Assembly (NCBI GenBank): GCA_937868025.1
Contig: CALMLJ010000600.1
Coordinates: 1-22,062 of the forward strand
Length of the DNA stretch: 22,062 nucleotides
Direction of reading: 5' to 3'
DNA from: an uncultured Acidimicrobiaceae bacterium
GTDB taxonomy: Bacteria; Actinomycetota; Acidimicrobiia; Acidimicrobiales; Microtrichaceae
Both the position numbers and the translations under genes were made by a program. Under the pieces are notes generated by a model. The model was not told where the DNA came from. It made no database searches and worked only from the letters and a program-made list of their open reading frames with translations. Positions 20,351 to 22,062 of this stretch are shown here, piece by piece; the stretch's first letter is position 1, and each line of letters starts with the position of its first letter.

Positions 20351-21758
20351 GTCGACCGCCGCCGAACTGGCCACGTCGGTCGGCGCCGACGTCGTGGGCG
20401 ACCCGAACGTGGTCGTCACCGGGCTCACGCACGACTCCGTCCGGGTGTTGCCCGGCAGCCTCTTCTGTTGCGTGGTGGGGGAGCGCTTCGACGGCCACGA
20501 GTTCGCGGCATCCGCGATGGCGGCCGGTGCCGCCGCCCTCCTCGTCGAACGACAACTTCCCCTCGACGTCGTCCAACTGATCGTTCCGAACGTCCGGGCC
20601 GCCATGGGCCCGGTCGCTGCCGCGTTCTGGGGCAACCCGTCGGAGGGTGGGCTCCAGGTCGTCGGGGTCACCGGCACGAACGGCAAGACGACGACGGTCA
20701 CGATCATCGGGCACCTCCTCGACCGACTCGGTGTCCGCTGCGGGATCATCGGCACGCTCACGGGCGCCCGCACGACGCCCGAGGCACCCGAGCTGCAGGC
20801 GCAGCTGCGGGCGTTCGACGACGCGGGCGCGCAGGTGGTGGCGATGGAGGTGTCATCCCACGCGTTGGCGCTGCACCGGGTCGACGGCACCCGCTTCGCG
20901 CTCGCCGTGTTCACCAACATCGGTGTCGACCACCTCGACTTCCACGAGACCCAGGAGCGCTACTTCGAGGCCAAGGCGCGGCTGTTCGACGAGCGGTTCA
21001 CGTCACGGGGCCTCGTCAACGTCGACGACGTGCACGGGCGCCTGTTGCGCGACGCCGGCACCATCGACATCGCCACCTACTCCCTCGCCGACCTCGTCGA
21101 TCTCCGGCTCGAGGCCAACAGCTCGTCGTTCATGTGGCGCGGGCAGTCCGTGCGGCTGCCCCTGGCCGGCCGTTTCAACGTGTCGAACGCGCTCGCGGCC
21201 GCCGAGGCGGTGGTGGCGCTGGGTCACGGGCCGGCCGAGGTCGCAGCTGCCCTCGCCACGGTCGCCGCGCCTCCGGGGCGGTTCGAGGTCGTCGACCACG
21301 GCCAACCGTTCGCCGTCATCGTGGACTACGCCCACACCCCCGACGCATTGGCCAATCTGCTGACGACTGCCCGCGAACTGGTCGCCGGCGGTGAGCTGCG
21401 AGTGGTCTTCGGCTGCGGCGGTGACCGTGACCGGACCAAGCGGCCGCAGATGGGCGCCGTCGCGTCCGAGCTGGCCGACGATGTGATGCTGACTTCCGAT
21501 AACCCCCGCTCGGAGGATCCAGCGGCCATCATTGCTGCCGTGAAATCCGGGACCACCACGCCTGTGGGCGTCGAGATCGATCGTGAGCGCGCCATCGAGG
21601 CCGTGCTGGCGGCGTCGACAGCGGGCGACGTGGTCGTCATCGCCGGCAAGGGCCACGAGACCACCCAGACCATCGGCGCCAACGTGTCGGCGTTCGACGA
21701 CCGTCAGGTCGCGGGGGACTGGTTGGCCGCGCACGGCTGGGCGGAGCCGACGGCATGA
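20343..21758 (+). CDS. murE: UDP-MurNAc-L-Ala-D-Glu:meso-diaminopimelate ligase MurE
   Basis: The 471-residue protein starts at the ATG at 20343, inside the end of ftsI, with GGAG nine bases upstream. ATP binding: VTGTNGKTTT (109-118, K115). The middle domain has MEVSSHAL and TNIGVDHLDFH. K211 in YFEAKARLF is the expected carbamylated Lys. The C-terminal ligase domain has VDYAHTPDAL and D386-N-P-R389, the motif that selects meso-diaminopimelate over lysine, and KGHE near the end. The enzyme adds the third stem-peptide residue to the muropeptide precursor in the cytosol. The stop overlaps the mraY start (ATGA). murF, which normally follows, is absent here. Confidence 0.96.
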   Translation: MAESTAAELATSVGADVVGDPNVVVTGLTHDSVRVLPGSLFCCVVGERFDGHEFAASAMAAGAAALLVERQLPLDVVQLIVPNVRAAMGPVAAAFWGNPSEGGLQVVGVTGTNGKTTTVTIIGHLLDRLGVRCGIIGTLTGARTTPEAPELQAQLRAFDDAGAQVVAMEVSSHALALHRVDGTRFALAVFTNIGVDHLDFHETQERYFEAKARLFDERFTSRGLVNVDDVHGRLLRDAGTIDIATYSLADLVDLRLEANSSSFMWRGQSVRLPLAGRFNVSNALAAAEAVVALGHGPAEVAAALATVAAPPGRFEVVDHGQPFAVIVDYAHTPDALANLLTTARELVAGGELRVVFGCGGDRDRTKRPQMGAVASELADDVMLTSDNPRSEDPAAIIAAVKSGTTTPVGVEIDRERAIEAVLAASTAGDVVVIAGKGHETTQTIGANVSAFDDRQVAGDWLAAHGWAEPTA

Positions 21759-22062
21759 TCCGCATCTTCCTCGCCGGTGGCGTCGCGCTCGTCGTCGCGC
21801 TCATCGGAACGAAGTACCTGATCGACCTCCTCACCCGACTGAACCTCGGACAGCCCATCCACGAGGACGCGCCGGAGGGCCACACGGTCAAGGCCGGTAC
21901 CCCGACGATGGGCGGTATCGCGATCGTGTTCGCCGCGGTCGTGAGCTACGCCGTGTCGGGGTTCTACCGGGGCATCTATACCCAGCGGGGCTTGTTCGTC
22001 ATCCTGGCGATCACCGGCGCCGGGATCGTCGGGTTCCTCGACGACTTCATCAAGATCCGCAA
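21755..22062 (+). CDS. mraY: Phospho-MurNAc-pentapeptide transferase MraY, N-terminal part
   Basis: The ATG at 21755 overlaps the murE stop. About 102 residues are present before the window ends: a first membrane helix (MIRIFLAGGVALVVALIG), then the family signature QPIHEDAPEGHTVKAGTPTM followed by GGIAI, a further helix, and GFLDDFIKIR, which carries the conserved DD pair. MraY transfers phospho-MurNAc-pentapeptide to undecaprenyl phosphate at the inner face of the membrane, making lipid I. The rest of the gene lies beyond the window. Confidence 0.96.
   Translation, partial: MIRIFLAGGVALVVALIGTKYLIDLLTRLNLGQPIHEDAPEGHTVKAGTPTMGGIAIVFAAVVSYAVSGFYRGIYTQRGLFVILAITGAGIVGFLDDFIKIR

Noticed and set aside
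18176..20920. A very long open frame on the minus strand opposite ftsI and murE
   Set aside because: It encodes His/Arg/Asp/Gly-rich sequence with no domain, and runs antisense to two clearly recognised genes. Such frames follow from GC-rich third codon positions.

Overview
The window is GC-rich, gene-dense and actinobacterial in character. Short overlaps of the ATGA or GTGA type are frequent, start codons include GTG, and several genes lack a Shine-Dalgarno sequence but have a TANNNT box 6-8 nt before the start codon. The gene set (DinB, DUF3040, transglutaminase/DUF58/MoxR, then mraZ-rsmH-ftsL-ftsI-murE-mraY) and the Thr-rich extracytoplasmic linkers suggest an actinobacterium, possibly class Acidimicrobiia. 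The class is a guess from gene style, not from a marker gene.

Layout. 1-684: 3' end of a DinB-type DNA polymerase IV gene (+). 742-5813 (-): a probable three-gene operon, transcribed as a small Thr/Pro-rich lipoprotein, a PAS-PAS hybrid histidine kinase, and a REC-PAS-GGDEF-EAL response regulator whose GGDEF motif is destroyed while its EAL (c-di-GMP phosphodiesterase) residues are kept. 6060-6437 (+): a DUF3040 membrane protein. 6458-10975 (-): a tightly coupled MoxR ATPase, DUF58 protein and membrane transglutaminase operon. 11048-13469 (+): a ROK sugar kinase, an acyl-CoA dehydrogenase and an 85-residue conserved-looking protein. 13597-14577 (+): an AbiEi-like/DUF559-like protein, tail to tail with a Nudix hydrolase (14564-15052, -). 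15117-15809 (+): a lipoate/octanoate ligase-family protein.

The 377-base gap 15810-16186 is the only long stretch without an established gene and is the richest regulatory region. It holds a hairpin after the ligase gene, an AT-rich patch with two small hairpins, candidate promoters, a near-perfect Shine-Dalgarno sequence followed by a 37-codon leader ORF, and five GTGG repeats on an exact 10-bp period. The repeats match the known MraZ operator design. Downstream, 16187-22062 (+) is the start of the division and cell wall (dcw) cluster, with all genes overlapping or within 14 nt. murE is followed directly by mraY through an ATGA overlap, so murF is not in its usual place.

How the genes fit together. 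The dcw genes make and assemble septal peptidoglycan; the DNPR motif of MurE indicates meso-diaminopimelate in the wall. MraZ probably represses its own operon through the GTGG array. The kinase and EAL regulator form a candidate signalling route that lowers cyclic di-GMP. No mobile element, CRISPR array, RNA gene or defence island was seen. The most unusual signals are the mraZ leader, the repeat-built arginine-rich FtsI tail, the missing murF, the likely leaderless genes, and the triplicated start-codon repeat at 13155-13220.
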